From the NCBI GenBank assembly GCA_027493955.1, contig JAOSJT010000001.1:2839131-2903130 (forward strand): a stretch of 64,000 nucleotides of DNA. Reading direction: 5' to 3'. Both the position numbers and the translations under genes were made by a program. Numbering within the stretch: position 1 is the first letter of the stretch; the number at the start of each line of letters is the position of its first letter. The notes under the pieces were generated by a model, which was not told where the DNA came from, searched no databases, and saw only the letters and a program-made list of their open reading frames with translations. Positions 46,508 to 54,947 of this stretch are shown piece after piece. This DNA is from Bacteroidia bacterium. Lineage in GTDB: Bacteria > Bacteroidota > Ignavibacteria > SZUA-365.

Positions 46508-47067
46508 CCTTTGACCTTTTTCAAATACATATCGAGTTCGAGTTGCATGTCTTCGCTGATTTTCAGGAACATAAACTTCGGAACCTCGATGTTATGATCC
46601 GTGAGCTTGACGATGAAGGAAACCTTTGCGCGCATTCCGCTGGATGTGGGGGACAAGCTGGCTGTCACTTCCATGGTTTTCTTCACCCCGTGAATATCCA
46701 TTGTGCCTTTCACCGCCGCTGTCCGGCCGGAGCCGGCATCGCGTACGCTGAGTATGCTTCCGGAAAATTTCGCATAGGGGTATTTGTCCGTGTGAAGATA
46801 CTCTTCGCGCATATGCCTGTTGCGCAAACCAATTCCTGTATCAAGTGTTCGCAAATCCACCTCGAAATACAGCTCGCTGCTCTCGTTCAGACTGCTTCCG
46901 CTATGCTTGAGATATCCATCAATCCTGTTTGTCACTCCTTCGAAATCCTCTACCGGAGCGTCGGAGATGAACTTGACGACATTCTTCGCCTTCGTGTCCA
47001 CGTGATACTCGACGATCTGCGCGGAGGCCGCGAAGCTGCACAACATGAGACAGATCAGGAATTTCAT
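46504..47067 (-). CDS. YceI family periplasmic protein
   Basis: A 187-residue lipocalin-like protein with signal peptide (1-17, ending SFAASA). YceI hallmarks are NVVKFISDAPVEDFEGVTN, DLRTLDTGIGLRNRHMREEYLHTDKYP, and GTMDIHGVKKTMEVTASL. YceI proteins bind isoprenoids or amphiphilic small molecules in the periplasm. ATG 47067 has a near-ideal GGAGGT 5 bases upstream, so the longer frame to 47109 is wrong. It lies between the lipoprotein and DUF5777-like genes. Confidence 0.92.
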   Translation of the reverse strand: MKFLICLMLCSFAASAQIVEYHVDTKAKNVVKFISDAPVEDFEGVTNRIDGYLKHSGSSLNESSELYFEVDLRTLDTGIGLRNRHMREEYLHTDKYPYAKFSGSILSVRDAGSGRTAAVKGTMDIHGVKKTMEVTASLSPTSSGMRAKVSFIVKLTDHNIEVPKFMFLKISEDMQLELDMYLKKVKG

Positions 47068-47092
47068 ACAGTACCTCCATTTCTCATATCCT

Positions 47093-47533
47093 TCAGTCGC
47101 GGGGCGCACCGCGATCTATCCAGACAGCAATTGAATCTATGATGGCTGCTTCCAGCGCTCCCGCAGGAGGCATAGCCGGCTGCTTTTCACGGCGTAGGAG
47201 AGAGATCAATACGGACTCCGCACTGTTGCCGGGTGTAACGCGCTTTTGAGCCGGGAAGTAGAGACTGTTGACATTTACCAACGCATCGTACGACCGTCCT
47301 GCGGAAAGATCCATGCCTGCTTGCGGATTTGCCCCCCCATGGCATCCTGCCGTGGCGCAGCTCACCGCAAACACCTTCGCCTCGATATCGCTGAAACGTG
47401 CGCTCACCGGGAGCGGTCCATCAGGAAGATCGCACTCCGAGACAATGGAATCAGCACATGCGGATAGGAATACCACCGCCAGTACGAGGAGCGCGGCCGG
47501 GACGATGCGCGGAAAACTTTTTGTAAATGTCAT
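47093..47533 (-). CDS. cytochrome c-like lipoprotein with CX4CH motif
   Basis: A 146-residue lipoprotein: lipobox FLSAC gives Cys26. The segment VFAVSCATAGCHGGANPQAGMDLSAG resembles planctomycete-type/PSCyt cytochrome c domains, but the heme site is CATAGCH (C59, C64, H65), that is CX4CH rather than CXXCH. A later QPAMPPAG could supply the Met ligand. It heads the operon with YceI, DUF5777-like and the CXXCH/T9SS protein. Whether heme is attached is uncertain. Confidence 0.8.
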   Translation of the reverse strand: MTFTKSFPRIVPAALLVLAVVFLSACADSIVSECDLPDGPLPVSARFSDIEAKVFAVSCATAGCHGGANPQAGMDLSAGRSYDALVNVNSLYFPAQKRVTPGNSAESVLISLLRREKQPAMPPAGALEAAIIDSIAVWIDRGAPRD

Positions 47534-48185
47534 GATCTTTCAAAGTCTGCAGGAAACACTCTCACCGCAATTACTGCTGACCGTGAGAAGTCCTGACGTT
47601 GTTAGAGTATGTGCGTCACAAATGTTGCAACACTATTTTAAGTTTGAAAACATTCAACAGCAATTAAGGCATCAGGACTGACCCGGTCAGTGACTAAGTC
47701 ACAATTGTCAGGGTAAAAAAATGGATAGTGAGACCGAATACGAAATCTATAACGCACCCTGGCGCATCATGATTCCCCGGCAGGAAGCGGCAGGAAGCCA
47801 AAGGACACGCGAGATGTCGATACAAGCTCCGTTTGGACAACCCGCAGGGGTGAAGACAACTCGGTTTCGCGAGCGCTCTCCGATGCATGTTCCCGTTTTC
47901 TCCCGCCCCGCTCCAAGCGAAGCACGATGGAACAAGCGCCTTCCCAGCGCGGAAGCATATCCGTCCGATCTCCGTTGCGACGCAGTTCCGGGCCTTCTGC
48001 GTTCCCGGCGAGTGCCACTCGATACACCGACGTTGCAGGTGCGCAGCGGTGCGGTTATGCAGTTTGGAAGCGAAACCCACCCTGAGGACCGGGCAACGCA
48101 CGCCGCAAAAATGGCACCCGGTACCGCATCACAACCTCACGATTGTATCTCCGCGTACCCTCTCTCCAAAGGAGCACTGCATACT
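47534..48185. other. long intergenic region with operator-like palindromes
   Basis: About 650 bases. The part near 47534-47702 holds the redox operon promoter and two adjoining palindromes. The rest (47703-48185) is GC-rich, with overlapping open frames in several phases on both strands, none resembling a known protein. It could be a dispersed repeat or a decayed gene. Confidence 0.5.
47677..47702. promoter_or_regulatory. two adjoining perfect palindromes upstream of the redox operon
   Basis: ACTGACC-C-GGTCAGT (47677-47691) is followed, with a 2-base overlap, by GTGACT-A-AGTCAC (47690-47702). They lie 144-169 bases upstream of the lipoprotein ATG. The arrangement looks like a double operator. 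Confidence 0.45.
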
Positions 48186-48488
48186 TTAGATGTGATAGAG
48201 CAGGAGAAAAAGAAAGAAAAACACCAACGCGACACCGGTGGAAAGTGTGATGTTCGCCAGCAGCTGCATGATCGCGTTTCGCGCGACGATAACATCGTAG
48301 CGCGCCGCAATGCCTCCGGTGAATACTGCTATGGATGCATATCCGAGAACGGCCGCGAGCAAGGGATTTCGTCCGGCCAGCAACACCGCCACCGGGAGCA
48401 CAAAAAAAGTGCCCGCACCTGTCCAGGCAGCGGCCAGAAACAAGCGTCGGCCGGGCTGTTCGCTGGTAGTGTTCTCTGAATCGCTCAT
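48186..48488 (-). CDS. small three-helix membrane protein
   Basis: A 100-residue inner-membrane protein with three hydrophobic helices (about 17-38, 42-62 and 73-98). No family is recognised. Its ATG overlaps the stop of the preceding gene by four bases (ATGA), so it is coupled to the larger membrane protein and probably works with it. Confidence 0.7.
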   Translation of the reverse strand: MSDSENTTSEQPGRRLFLAAAWTGAGTFFVLPVAVLLAGRNPLLAAVLGYASIAVFTGGIAARYDVIVARNAIMQLLANITLSTGVALVFFFLFLLLYHI

Positions 48489-49351
48489 AGTATTTCCGGA
48501 GCTGTACCCCGTTCGAGCGGTGCCTCCCGCATCTGCAGTTTGTCCAACTCCCGATAATTCAACTCCGAGCCCATCATGCTATGTGGAATCAAATACACCG
48601 CGAGAGTGATGATCGAAGCCGCCAGCACCAGCCAGCGCTGCATCGCTGGTTTTATTCCCGCCAGAATGACAACAGTTAATGCCACAATCCACGCGATGAA
48701 AGCCAAAAGTGTTTTGTTGTCCGTGAGGTCAGTTCCGAAGGGGAAACCGGTCCAGAACGCACCGAACGCAAACTTCTGCACGATGGGTCCGAGTATCATC
48801 CCGCCCACCGTGATCAGTATGGTGGTCCAAAGGACAAGCTTCCTGAGCTGCGCTTCCCGTCGGAGCGCTTCCAATCCCGCACGCATGGAAAACAGCATCG
48901 CAAGAAACATCACAATCACATGGGGAAACAAATACCCATTCGGTACATGCCCCTTGAAGCGTGTGACAATACTCTCCGTCTCCGGTATTCGGAGAAAGCT
49001 CTGCCCTGCGTGCAATTCCACCGCGTACTCCAGTTTCCCAGCGGGCGGCTGATGCGGAAGCATGGCGTAAAGCGTATCCCCCTTTCGAACCATACGTACT
49101 CGCGTCCACTCGTCATCGGTTTTGTAACGCTTATAGAAAAGCGACCCCTCCGTCGTGGCATGCCGAACGAACACGCGGACCGGTTGATCTCCCGCACCTC
49201 CGTGGGATCGGTCCAGCTTCCAGCGCACCTCGCCGCCTCCCAGCGTCGCGCTGCCGCGCACGGGGTGCGTCGGACCTGTCATGCGCTGGTACACAGCCGA
49301 AGAAAATGTGAATATGACGGCGAGAATCCAGAAAAGAAGCGAGCGTTTCAT
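48485..49351 (-). CDS. conserved membrane protein of unknown function
   Basis: A 288-residue protein: an N-terminal helix (4-22), a periplasmic beta-rich domain (25-125), then about four helices (150-175, 180-205, 225-245, 250-270). The segment FGAFWTGFPFGTDLTDNKTLLAFIAWIVAL is a well-conserved-looking block resembling cytochrome-associated membrane proteins, but no function can be assigned. ATG 49351 was chosen because the signal anchor begins there. It is coupled to the 100-residue membrane protein downstream. Confidence 0.72.
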   Translation of the reverse strand: MKRSLLFWILAVIFTFSSAVYQRMTGPTHPVRGSATLGGGEVRWKLDRSHGGAGDQPVRVFVRHATTEGSLFYKRYKTDDEWTRVRMVRKGDTLYAMLPHQPPAGKLEYAVELHAGQSFLRIPETESIVTRFKGHVPNGYLFPHVIVMFLAMLFSMRAGLEALRREAQLRKLVLWTTILITVGGMILGPIVQKFAFGAFWTGFPFGTDLTDNKTLLAFIAWIVALTVVILAGIKPAMQRWLVLAASIITLAVYLIPHSMMGSELNYRELDKLQMREAPLERGTAPEIL

Positions 49352-49724
49352 AATTACCTGTAGTGAAGGTACGTACCTCAATATCGGCAAGCCGCGTGTC
49401 TCCGGCAATTCCTTCGCCGTTGACGTGCCCGAGCATCCATTCCCGGTACACCGACTCCTGGCGGGTCGGGTTGACCGAAGAAAAAGCAGCGGCGCGACGG
49501 CGGCATATTCCGACAGCCCATTGTACCATGCACCCTCCGCATATGCGCTTTCTGGATGGTGCAGGCATGGACGCGTGTATGCGTCGGGCGTTACTTTCCC
49601 GACCTGAAAAAGTATGGTATTTTATCTTGAGGACCTCACCGGCCACGTCAGATAGAATACCAGGCGCAACAGGAATGACACTACCTCCCACGTACACGCA
49701 ACACCACAGAGGAAACCGCCCACG
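49352..49724. other. intergenic region between divergent genes
   Basis: About 370 bases between the membrane-protein operon and the metallopeptidase-like gene. It must hold both promoters; no clear consensus or gene is seen. Confidence 0.45.
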
Positions 49725-51818
49725 ATGCTACGTACACATTCACTCCTTCCTATTATCACTGTGCTCTGTGCCGGTCTGCTGCTTTCCTGCGCAAAGGACG
49801 ACAGAGGCGAAATGACGCGCAGCAAAACCTTCATCGGACCGAACGCGGTCACGGAAGTAATTGACACCTTGATCGCCCTGCATGGCGAAGACCAGCGAGG
49901 ACGCATCGAGCTGGGGATTCGTCAAGTCGCAGATCGCTGGCAGGAAGCGGATGGCAGCGAGGCAGAATTTCAGAACTTCTGCCGGGAACATTTTATCTCG
50001 GACGAAGTGGTCCTCGATCAAACGTTCGCGCGCTTCGAACGAAATCTGATGCTCATCGGTGGATATTACACCGAACTGCGCCGCGATCTCAACATCCCGT
50101 TGCAGCTGGACACCGGCCCGACACTTCCCGTGGATTTGCGCTTCGGTGAGTTTTCACCGGGGGTGCATCTGCTCGATGACATGTTCACCACCAAACTCGC
50201 GTTCGCCGCGTTGCTGAACTTCCCTTTGACGACACTGGATCAACGACTGCGTGACGGTGCCTCGTGGAATCGCAGGCAGTGGGCCGAGGCACGACTCGCA
50301 CAGCGTTTCGACGTCCGCATCCCCGCTTCCGCGCAGCAGGTTGCCATCTCGGCGTACACCGCGGCGGATAATTACATCAGTAATTACAACGTGTATATGC
50401 ATCACGTGCTGAATGCGAAAGGTGAACGGCTCTTCCCGAAAGACCTCGTTCTCATTTCTCACTGGGGGCTTCGAGACGAGCTCAAAGCACAGTATGCCGC
50501 ACCCGACGGGCTGGTGCGACAACAGCTCATCATGCGCATCATGGAACGCATCATCACGCAGGAAATTCCGACTTCCGTGATCAATACGTCCGCATACGAC
50601 TGGTTTGTTGAGGACAACACCATCAGACCCTCAGGCGCACCTGAGACAAAACCGACCGCGGGTGAGCGCGAACCCGATACGCGGTATGCGATGTGGTTGA
50701 AAACCTTCAAAGGTGAGCAGGCAATCGATGCATGGACGCCCTCGGCTCCGACGCATATCGCACGGCGTTTCGATATCGACAGAGAGATTCCCGAGGACGC
50801 TGTCGAGCAACTCCTGATTTCTGTTCTCTCCGACCCCGTTATCGCCGATGTGGCCCGACTGATCACGGACCGACTCGGCAGACCGCTGGAGCCCTTTGAT
50901 ATCTGGTACCCCGGATTCAAGGCCAAACCGCCGCTCAGCGAAGCGGAGCTCGATCAGGTTGTCGCGTCCCGTTACCCCGATGCCGCATCCTTCGAACGCG
51001 ACATACCCAACATCCTCCGCAAACTCGGCTTCGATCCCGCCATGGCGCGTTTTGTGGCGGATCGCATCGCTGTTGATGCTTCCCGCGGCGCCGGACACGC
51101 CATGCCTCCCGGACGCCTGACCGACAAGGCCCGACTGCGCACCCGCATTGCGACGAATGGGATGAATTACAAAGGCTACAACATCGCCATACATGAACTC
51201 GGGCACAATGTCGAGCAGGTACTTTCTTTCCAGAACATCGACCATACACTGCTCAGAGGCGTACCCAACACTGCGTTCACCGAGGGCTTCGCCTTTGTTT
51301 TTCAATCCCGTGATCTGGAGTTACTCGGTATGCGGGTGAACGATCCTCTCGCCACAGCGCTCGGCTCGCTGGATGTTCTTTGGTCTACATTCGAGATCTC
51401 CGGTGTGGCGCTGGTCGATATGCGGGCATGGCGTTGGTTGTATGAACATCCGGACGCTTCCGCCGCTGATTTTCGCGATGCGGTGAAGCGCATCGCAACC
51501 GAAGTGTGGAATCAGTATTTTGCACCTGTTCTCGGACACAAAGATACGCCGTTGCTTGCCATTTATTCCCACATGGTGGACGCAGGCTTATACACACCGG
51601 ATTATCCCCTTGGCCACATTATCGCTTTTCAGATCGAACAGTACCTTGTGGGCAAGGATCTCGCGAAAGAGATGCAGCGCATGTGCGCTGTCGGCAACGT
51701 ATCCCCCGATTTATGGATGAAGACCGCAGTCGGCGCCCCGATTTCGACAAGTCCATTGCTCGACGCGGCACGCAAAGCACTGGCACGGGTGAAGCAATCC
51801 TCCGCATCAAAGAACTAG
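49725..51818 (+). CDS. lipoprotein metallopeptidase (HELGH gluzincin type)
   Basis: A 697-residue lipoprotein (lipobox LLLSC, Cys22). It is mostly helical and has a zincin motif HELGH at 490-494 in NIAIHELGHNVEQ, followed about 30 residues later by NTAFTEGFAFVFQSRD, where the Glu is a likely third zinc ligand as in M2/M3 peptidases. The family cannot be named with certainty; angiotensin-converting-enzyme- or oligopeptidase-like enzymes share this layout. AGAGGAAA lies about 10 bases before the ATG, and a strong terminator follows the gene. Confidence 0.8.
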   Translation: MLRTHSLLPIITVLCAGLLLSCAKDDRGEMTRSKTFIGPNAVTEVIDTLIALHGEDQRGRIELGIRQVADRWQEADGSEAEFQNFCREHFISDEVVLDQTFARFERNLMLIGGYYTELRRDLNIPLQLDTGPTLPVDLRFGEFSPGVHLLDDMFTTKLAFAALLNFPLTTLDQRLRDGASWNRRQWAEARLAQRFDVRIPASAQQVAISAYTAADNYISNYNVYMHHVLNAKGERLFPKDLVLISHWGLRDELKAQYAAPDGLVRQQLIMRIMERIITQEIPTSVINTSAYDWFVEDNTIRPSGAPETKPTAGEREPDTRYAMWLKTFKGEQAIDAWTPSAPTHIARRFDIDREIPEDAVEQLLISVLSDPVIADVARLITDRLGRPLEPFDIWYPGFKAKPPLSEAELDQVVASRYPDAASFERDIPNILRKLGFDPAMARFVADRIAVDASRGAGHAMPPGRLTDKARLRTRIATNGMNYKGYNIAIHELGHNVEQVLSFQNIDHTLLRGVPNTAFTEGFAFVFQSRDLELLGMRVNDPLATALGSLDVLWSTFEISGVALVDMRAWRWLYEHPDASAADFRDAVKRIATEVWNQYFAPVLGHKDTPLLAIYSHMVDAGLYTPDYPLGHIIAFQIEQYLVGKDLAKEMQRMCAVGNVSPDLWMKTAVGAPISTSPLLDAARKALARVKQSSASKN

Positions 51819-51856
51819 CGCAACGTGGTACAATATCTTCATGCCTGACGGGCTTC

Positions 51857-51889
51857 AACGGCGGACTGATCGTCCGCCGTTGTTTTTTT
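51857..51889 (+). terminator. rho-independent terminator of the lipoprotein metallopeptidase gene
   Basis: A 10-base perfect stem AACGGCGGAC/GTCCGCCGTT (51857-51866 and 51872-51881) followed by G and T7. Confidence 0.92.
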
Positions 51890-51979
51890 GGTCAGCGCAG
51901 TCGTCTCTAATGCACTGCCCGGGATTGTTTTACCCTGCTTGCAGTGTTGTACTGGAACGAGTCTGGTTCAGTACACATC

Positions 51980-53242
51980 ATGGATACCTCGAAGCACATA
52001 GACATTGTGATCCTCGGAGCGGGATATGGCGGGATGAGCTGCATTTCCCGCCTGGCACGACTCTTTCGCAAGGACGCGAACGTTCGCCTGCATCTTGTCG
52101 ACCGCCACACCTACCATCTGCTGGAGACCCGTTTGCATGAGCGGGCGGTCCGGAAACAGGAGATCACCGTACCACTGGCACGGTTTCTCGCACGTCGGCC
52201 GAATGTGACGTTCCATCTGGGCGAAGTGACACGAATCGATCTCGAGGCACGGGCCGTGGAGTTGGACTACGGGATGTCCGACACGACGCAGCCGGAAGCT
52301 CGGCGCATTCGCTACGATTATCTTGTCATCGCGCTCGGCAGTAAAACAAATTTTTACCAGATCCCCGGCCTGCAGCAACACGCCTTTCAGCTGAAAGAGC
52401 TCGAGGATTCCGAGCGTATTCGTGAGCACACCGAACGCATGTTCGCGATGGCGGCGACGGAGACGAACCTGAACAGACGCAAGGCACTGTTACGATTCGT
52501 TATCGGAGGCGGCGGATTGACAGGAGTTGAACTCGCGACGGAAATGGCGGAGCGCTTCGACGCGCTGTGCGTGCAGTATCATGTTGACCCGTCCGAACCG
52601 GAAATGGTCCTGATCGAACTTTCCGATCGCATCCTGCCGTCGCTCGACGGGAGGCAAATTCTCCGCTCCGTCGAGGCGATGCAGGCGATGGGCATTCGTA
52701 TTATCACAGAGACGCGCGTCATGGGAATGGAACAACGCGACGGAACTATGTATGTGCTCCGAGATCCGGGGACTCCCATAGCAACGCAGACGATGATATG
52801 GACCGGCGGGATACGCATCTCAGACCTGATTCGACGCAGCGGTGCGGAAACCGGACCGCAAGGTCGCGTGATCGTGGACGAATATCTGCGGGTGAAGGAT
52901 AGACCGGAGGTGTTCGCCATCGGTGACAACGCTCTCGCAAAAAATCCGCGTACCGGGGAATCTGTGCCGACGGCCGCACAGTTCGCCCTTCAGCAGGGGT
53001 ATCTGACTGCGAACAATGTCAGGAATTCCGTACGGAATGCATCGCTCGTCCCCTATAAACCAAAGGTGCTCGGAGAAGTTGTCTCGCTCGGCAAGCATCT
53101 CGCTATCGGCTGGGCCTCTCTGCCGTTTATCCCCCGGCTCCGTTTCATTGGATTCCTCGGGAGTCTGCTCAAACGGGCCATAGCCGAAAAACATGTATTG
53201 CTGCTGTGGAAAGAACGACAGAATTGGACCGGTCACTGGTAG
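51980..53242 (+). CDS. type II NADH dehydrogenase-like FAD oxidoreductase
   Basis: A 420-residue pyridine nucleotide-disulfide oxidoreductase family protein of the NDH-2 type, which passes electrons from NADH to quinone without pumping protons. The FAD-binding motif ILGAGYGGMS is at residues 10-19, the NADH-binding VIGGGGLTGVELATEMAE near 175, and the FAD-contacting FAIGDNALA near 315. The C-terminal hydrophobic/amphipathic segment (LGSLLKRAIAEKHVLLLW) fits the membrane-attachment helix of NDH-2. ATG 51980 was chosen at the Rossmann start. Confidence 0.87.
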   Translation: MDTSKHIDIVILGAGYGGMSCISRLARLFRKDANVRLHLVDRHTYHLLETRLHERAVRKQEITVPLARFLARRPNVTFHLGEVTRIDLEARAVELDYGMSDTTQPEARRIRYDYLVIALGSKTNFYQIPGLQQHAFQLKELEDSERIREHTERMFAMAATETNLNRRKALLRFVIGGGGLTGVELATEMAERFDALCVQYHVDPSEPEMVLIELSDRILPSLDGRQILRSVEAMQAMGIRIITETRVMGMEQRDGTMYVLRDPGTPIATQTMIWTGGIRISDLIRRSGAETGPQGRVIVDEYLRVKDRPEVFAIGDNALAKNPRTGESVPTAAQFALQQGYLTANNVRNSVRNASLVPYKPKVLGEVVSLGKHLAIGWASLPFIPRLRFIGFLGSLLKRAIAEKHVLLLWKERQNWTGHW

Positions 53243-53266
53243 TTTTGCTCAGCCGTGAAGCAAACG

Positions 53267-53292
53267 AAAAGCGGTCTCTCGAGACCGCTTTT
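53267..53292. terminator. bidirectional rho-independent terminator
   Basis: A 12-base perfect stem AAAAGCGGTCTC/GAGACCGCTTTT with a 2-base loop. It ends in T4 on both strands, between the convergent NDH-2 and T9SS genes. Confidence 0.85.
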
Positions 53293-53339
53293 CTGCAGTG
53301 ATTGGACGACATCTGGGGGCAGTTGTTGCCCGGGAAGGA

Positions 53340-54053
53340 TTATTTTACCATCGTGGCCGTCAGCACACCATTGTCGCTTTCCAATTTGAGCAAATACACG
53401 CCTGGTGCGTAGTCATTTGCGGTAAATGGCACGAGATGATGACCAGCGGAGAGACGCATCTCCTGAAAATGAACACCTACCTGCTTGCCATACACATCCA
53501 TGACACGCAGCTTCACCGTTTGATCCGACGGCAGGGTGAAGGAGAGCAGTTTGCCGGGAGCATTGACAGCCGGGAGAACGCTGAACTCTGCAGAGTAGCT
53601 TTCGGGAAGCACCACCATGCTCCCACTATAGGTGGCGCTGCTGTTGGTGGATATTTGCTTGATGCGGTAATACGTCGCCGCATCGAAAGACGAGCGGTCG
53701 GTAAATTCGTACGTACCTTGTGCGCCTATTCCATGTGACGGAACAAATCCCACCGTCGTCCACGCGGCATTTTTCCCGGACCTACGCTCGATTTCGAAGC
53801 CATGATTGCCCTGTTCCTGGCGTGTGTCCCACGTCAATTTCACCAGGTCGACGAAGCGCACAGCGAGAAGTGTACCGATTTCGACGGACAATTTCTGCGC
53901 GGAGAGGTCAAGGCTGCTCTCTGTCTTCGCGGCCTTCGGTGCCTGTCGCCTTTGTGGCGTCGGTCCGGCAATCAGCGATGAGGAAGAGAGGAGAAGGAGC
54001 GTTGCGAGGGTAAGGAAACGAAGCATTTTTCGTACTGTATTTGTGTTCAACAT
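53340..54053 (-). CDS. secreted FN3-like protein with T9SS C-terminal sorting domain
   Basis: A protein of 237 residues. The signal peptide ends near SSSLIAG (about residue 30). A fibronectin-III-like domain follows, with the KLTWDTRQEQGNHGFEIERR and YYRIKQIS pattern common in T9SS cargo. A type A sorting domain (VKLRVMDVYGKQVG...GVYLLKLESDNGVLTATMVK) ends the protein. ATG 54026 is an alternative start; neither has a clear ribosome-binding site. Function of the surface protein is unknown. Confidence 0.83.
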   Translation of the reverse strand: MLNTNTVRKMLRFLTLATLLLLSSSSLIAGPTPQRRQAPKAAKTESSLDLSAQKLSVEIGTLLAVRFVDLVKLTWDTRQEQGNHGFEIERRSGKNAAWTTVGFVPSHGIGAQGTYEFTDRSSFDAATYYRIKQISTNSSATYSGSMVVLPESYSAEFSVLPAVNAPGKLLSFTLPSDQTVKLRVMDVYGKQVGVHFQEMRLSAGHHLVPFTANDYAPGVYLLKLESDNGVLTATMVK

Positions 54054-54353
54054 GCTTCGTTATGAACATATATCACGCCAAACTATAACACGTTGGAAAT
54101 AAATACTTTACGAACATCATCCGTCAGCACTGTACGGATTACGGACTCCACGATTCCCAATACGGGGCATTTTTTTCGGGAAATTGGCCAATGCTCACCC
54201 GGGCGTCGATCTGTCCACGGATGACGCAGATTGATCGCGAATTTGCTATGGGCAGGAATCTTCCCGACCCTCGTGACGAAAAAGTATCGAGATCCGACTG
54301 AGTAACGTAAAGACGTTTATTTCTGCTGTGCGGAGTAATCCGTGCGCTTGTCT
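54054..54353. other. intergenic region without recognisable gene
   Basis: About 300 bases between two minus-strand genes. An open frame reads through into gmhA in another phase but has no protein character. It presumably holds the promoter of the T9SS gene. Confidence 0.5.
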
Positions 54354-54935
54354 CTACGTATACAGATCCGGGAACAGCATGCGCTCCACCGCTTCGATCA
54401 CCGTATGGATGATTTTGATATGCAACTCCTGAATACGGTCGCTTGTAGCTCCGGGGACAAGGATGGGGATATCGCAAAGCGGAAGCAGCGCACCGCCGTC
54501 CCTGCCAAGCAATCCGACGGTGGTCACTCCACGGCTCCGCGCCTCCTCGGCCGCGCGCAGAAGATTCGGGGAATTACCGCTGGTGCTTAACAACAGCAAC
54601 AGATCACCTTCGCGACCGAGCGCCAGAACCTGGCGGGCGAACACCTCCGAAAAACCATAGTCGTTCGCCACGCAGCTCATGTGTCCGGGATCGCTGAAGG
54701 CAATCGCCGGCATGGGGGGACGCTCCTTCCGATACCGTCCGCTCCATTCCTCCGCGAAATGCATGGCATCGCTCATCGAGCCGCCGTTGCCGCAGGCCAT
54801 CGCTTTGCAGCCGCTCTGAAATGTCGCCGCCAGTTTGCTCGCGAAAAGACGAACTCTCGGGAAATGGACGTCATCCGCAATGAACGAGGTCAAACAATCC
54901 TGTGCTTCCGAAAATGATGCTTCTATCGGGTCCAT
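54354..54935 (-). CDS. gmhA: phosphoheptose isomerase GmhA (sedoheptulose 7-phosphate isomerase)
   Basis: A 193-residue SIS-domain enzyme making D-glycero-D-manno-heptose 7-phosphate, the first step to LPS core heptose. Diagnostic segments are CGNGGSMSDAMHFAEEWSGRY (substrate phosphate loop), LLLLSTSGNSPN and DRIQELHIKIIHTVIEAVE, with the catalytic Glu/His. It supports a Gram-negative envelope. It starts 12 bases after the fumarase stop, so the two genes are cotranscribed, an unusual pairing. Confidence 0.93.
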   Translation of the reverse strand: MDPIEASFSEAQDCLTSFIADDVHFPRVRLFASKLAATFQSGCKAMACGNGGSMSDAMHFAEEWSGRYRKERPPMPAIAFSDPGHMSCVANDYGFSEVFARQVLALGREGDLLLLLSTSGNSPNLLRAAEEARSRGVTTVGLLGRDGGALLPLCDIPILVPGATSDRIQELHIKIIHTVIEAVERMLFPDLYT

Positions 54936-54947
54936 TTCTGTGTTCCT

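Noticed and set aside
47721-48479. 252-codon open frame on the plus strand
   Set aside because: Its second half is antisense to the 100-residue membrane protein gene and its first half has no recognisable protein pattern.
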